Shown: piece by piece, positions 62,241 to 64,000 of the stretch | How positions within the stretch are numbered: position 1 is the stretch's first letter | How the letters are laid out: every line of letters begins with the position of its first letter | Origin: Xylocopilactobacillus apicola | GTDB taxonomy: Bacteria; Bacillota; Bacilli; Lactobacillales; Lactobacillaceae | Length of the DNA: 64,000 bases | Assembly: GCF_033095985.1 (NCBI RefSeq) | Contig: NZ_AP026802.1 | Coordinates: 248,001-312,000 of the forward strand | Direction of reading: 5' to 3' | Translations under genes and position numbers: made by a program | Notes under the pieces: generated by a model | Database searches by the model: none | What the model was told of the DNA's origin: nothing | Seen by the model: only the letters and a program-made list of their open reading frames with translations

Positions 62241-62576
62241 AGTTTGATGACTTTTGGGGAGAGATTTCGAATTCACAAAAATGTTTCAGTACTTGAAATA
62301 TTTTTCAGTTTTTGTGTTTTGAATGATACGCGTCTATTTTAAAAATAATTAAGTGAGATTGGATATGAATAAATGATTTTTTGACAAAATAAAAAGGAAC
62401 GCCGTCTCCTTAATTATTTTGAAATTAAAAATTAGATTGATTAACAGTAACGAAAGGAGAGGAAACGGCCTTCCTTCTCACTACTACTCTACAGATTTTA
62501 TCTTCGAAATAAAAGGAAAAATTTCATTGTTAATAAAAACTAAAATATTTGTAAATATATAATTTTCGCAAAACAA
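62240..62576. other. Intergenic stretch between gyrA and the alpha-glucoside operon
   Basis: No gene of usual size. It contains a long inverted repeat at 62394-62476 listed separately. A nine-codon minus-strand frame MKFFLLFRR near 62507-62536 has no clear ribosome binding site. Confidence 0.5.
62394..62476 (-). repeat. Inverted repeat with minus-strand T-run, possible small RNA or terminator
   Basis: AAGGAA, GCCGT and CTCCTT in the left arm (62394-62411) pair with AAGGAG, ACGGC and TTCCTT in the right arm (62454-62476), with a five-base bulge and a 42-base loop. On the minus strand the structure ends in TTTTTATTTT. Confidence 0.5.
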
Positions 62577-62612
62577 AAACCAGTTAGATCAATTAGATCT
62601 AGCTGGTTGCAA
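62577..62612 (-). terminator. Terminator of gyrA
   Basis: AACCAGCTAGATC and GATCTAACTGGTT form a 13-bp stem with one mismatch, followed on the minus strand by Ts. Confidence 0.8.
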
Positions 62613-62613
62613 T

Positions 62614-64000
62614 TTATTCTTCTGATTCAGGTTCTTCATCGGGATCTTCAACTTTAATTGCTTTTGATAAAGTAGCAACTTTAGCATCCTGATCAAGTCT
62701 GATTAGGCGAACACCAACTGTCGAGCGGCCTGATTTCGAGACATCATTGACGTCAAAGCGGATTACAACGCCAGAATCACTGACGATGAGGACATCCTCG
62801 TGACCAACAATCGTCATTACGCCTGCAAGTGGACCATTTTTTTCAGTCACGCGCAGCGTCCGCATTCCTTTACCACCACGTTTTTTCACCGTGTAGTCAT
62901 CAGCAGGCGTGCGCTTGCCGTAACCATTTTCAGAAATAACCAGAATTTCGCTGTCTTTTGGAATTAAGGTACTTCCGATAACGTAATCTTCATCACGTAG
63001 CCGGATGCCCCGTACACCGGAGGCAACTCGTCCAGCAGAACGAACTTCCGTTTCAGGGAAGACGACACAATATCCTAAATGGGTACCGATAAAGACGTTC
63101 GAAGCACCGGTTGTAATCATAACATTAACAAGTTCATCACCTTCGTGGATCGTTAATGCTCGAAGGCCAGAGTTACGAATGTTTACAAATTCGCCTGTGT
63201 GGGTTCGTTTAACGGTCCCCATCTTAGTTACAAATAATAAGTATTCTTTCTCACTCTCGGCATTAACTTTCACCATCGTGTTAACGTGCTCATCTTTTTC
63301 GATGTTGATGAGGTTGATAACCGGCAAGCCCTTAGCGTTTCGACCAAAACTAGGAATCTGATACCCTTTGGCTGAATAAACTTTTCCTTTGTTGGTGAAG
63401 AAAAGAATCTGTTCATGGGTATTGGTATAGATTAATTGTTCGACAAAATCGTCATCGTGCAAGCCCATTCCCTGAACGCCACGTCCACCGCGATTCTGTT
63501 GGCGGAAGTCACTAGGATCCAAGCGTTTAATATAACCATTATGGGTAAGACCGACAATTATATCTTCTTGCTCAATTAAATCTTCGTCTTCAAAATTGGT
63601 AATTTCTTCTTTGACGATCTCAGTTTTTCGCTCGTCGCCGAACTTACTTTCAATTTCTAAGAGTTCGTTGTAAATGATTTCGTTGACCCGTTCTGGGCGG
63701 GCCAAAATATCTTGATAATCTGCAATATCTTTTTCTAACTGTGCGTATTCGTCTTCAATTTTATCGCGTTCGAGACCAGTTAAACGAACTAAACGCATAT
63801 CAAGGATTGCTTGTGCTTGAATGTCATCAAGTTGGAATTTGGTAATTAATCCTTCTTTGGCAACGGCAGGCGTTTCAGCACTTCTAATCAAGCTGACAAT
63901 CTCGTCAATGTGATCGAGGGCGATTCGCAAACCTTCCAAAATATGAATTCTAGCTTGGGCTTTCTTAAGGTCAAAAGCAGTCCGCCTTCTAATTACAGTT
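62614..64000 (-). CDS. gyrA: DNA gyrase subunit A, C-terminal part (cut by window edge)
   Basis: The frame is open to the window's right edge, so the N-terminal catalytic half is outside. Visible are the end of the breakage-reunion domain (RRTAFDLKKAQARIHILEGL, FQLDDIQAQAILDMRLVRLT) and the C-terminal beta-pinwheel with repeated blades. The GyrA box QNRGGRG distinguishes it from ParC. The acidic end EDPDEEPESEE is usual. An internal TTG at 63939 is not the start. gyrB and the origin region are expected to the right. Confidence 0.95.
   Translation of the reverse strand, partial: TVIRRRTAFDLKKAQARIHILEGLRIALDHIDEIVSLIRSAETPAVAKEGLITKFQLDDIQAQAILDMRLVRLTGLERDKIEDEYAQLEKDIADYQDILARPERVNEIIYNELLEIESKFGDERKTEIVKEEITNFEDEDLIEQEDIIVGLTHNGYIKRLDPSDFRQQNRGGRGVQGMGLHDDDFVEQLIYTNTHEQILFFTNKGKVYSAKGYQIPSFGRNAKGLPVINLINIEKDEHVNTMVKVNAESEKEYLLFVTKMGTVKRTHTGEFVNIRNSGLRALTIHEGDELVNVMITTGASNVFIGTHLGYCVVFPETEVRSAGRVASGVRGIRLRDEDYVIGSTLIPKDSEILVISENGYGKRTPADDYTVKKRGGKGMRTLRVTEKNGPLAGVMTIVGHEDVLIVSDSGVVIRFDVNDVSKSGRSTVGVRLIRLDQDAKVATLSKAIKVEDPDEEPESEE

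Overview
The window looks like the chromosome of a low-GC Gram-positive bacterium of the family Lactobacillaceae. The grounds are WxL-domain surface proteins with their DUF916/DUF3324 partners, a D-aspartate-ligase/asparagine-synthase pair, a Tpx peroxidase, an AgrC/AgrA-type two-component system, strong GGAGG ribosome binding sites and frequent TTG starts. The 3' end of gyrA (minus strand) lies at the right edge, so this end is probably near oriC; a 5'-truncated sbcC lies at the left edge. I cannot name the species.

Layout. 1-7.6 kb: sbcC, aldo/keto reductase, a CopY-like repressor with a C-S lyase, an NmrA-type oxidoreductase, a LysR regulator and a voltage-gated-type potassium channel. 7.6-15.5 kb is a plastic region: a membrane-tethered phosphate-binding-like protein, a five-repeat Ltp-type protein, gene debris (a broken small gene and a sensor-kinase remnant), then a class III lanthipeptide locus. 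That locus has an unlisted 39-codon precursor gene with a Ser-x2-Ser-x2-Cys (labionin-type) core and a strong promoter, an intact ABC exporter, and a divergent LanKC synthetase broken by several frameshifts and nonsense codons. 15.5-25.1 kb: a BspA-like WxL surface protein whose signal peptide appears frameshifted, then an AgrC/AgrA-like pair, then two transcription units preceded by the same direct-repeat element. These units encode paired small membrane proteins and cysteine-less thioredoxin-like lipoproteins, and a MacA/MacB-type ABC exporter.

25.1-35.5 kb: HAD phosphatase, a TetR regulator divergent from a DUF308/DUF1269 membrane-stress pair, a PAP2 phosphatase with no standard start codon, remnants of an AbiEi-like gene and of a second WxL protein, a GH73 glucosaminidase, an ABC-2 exporter, QueT, DUF1189 and a TVP38-type protein. 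35.6-42.2 kb: a complete branched-chain amino acid (HAAT) ABC importer with two nearly identical binding proteins and a CBS-ACT protein. 42.3-49.3 kb: a WxL cluster (three DUF916/DUF3324 membrane proteins and two paralogous WxL proteins); the first anchor protein carries a long Q/N/P/G-rich cytoplasmic tail.

49.4-56.2 kb (minus strand): FMN reductase, the D-Asp ligase/asparagine synthase peptidoglycan cross-bridge operon with a small unknown gene, a small ABC system, Tpx, and an alanine-racemase-like protein that has lost the PLP lysine. 56.3-57.2 kb is degraded. 57.2-62.2 kb: an alpha-glucoside operon (GH4 enzyme, PTS EIICB, RpiR regulator, a membrane protein and a stand-alone EIIB-like protein without the phosphocysteine) under a promoter overlapped by a cre-like site. 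No tRNA, rRNA, CRISPR array or intact insertion sequence was recognised.
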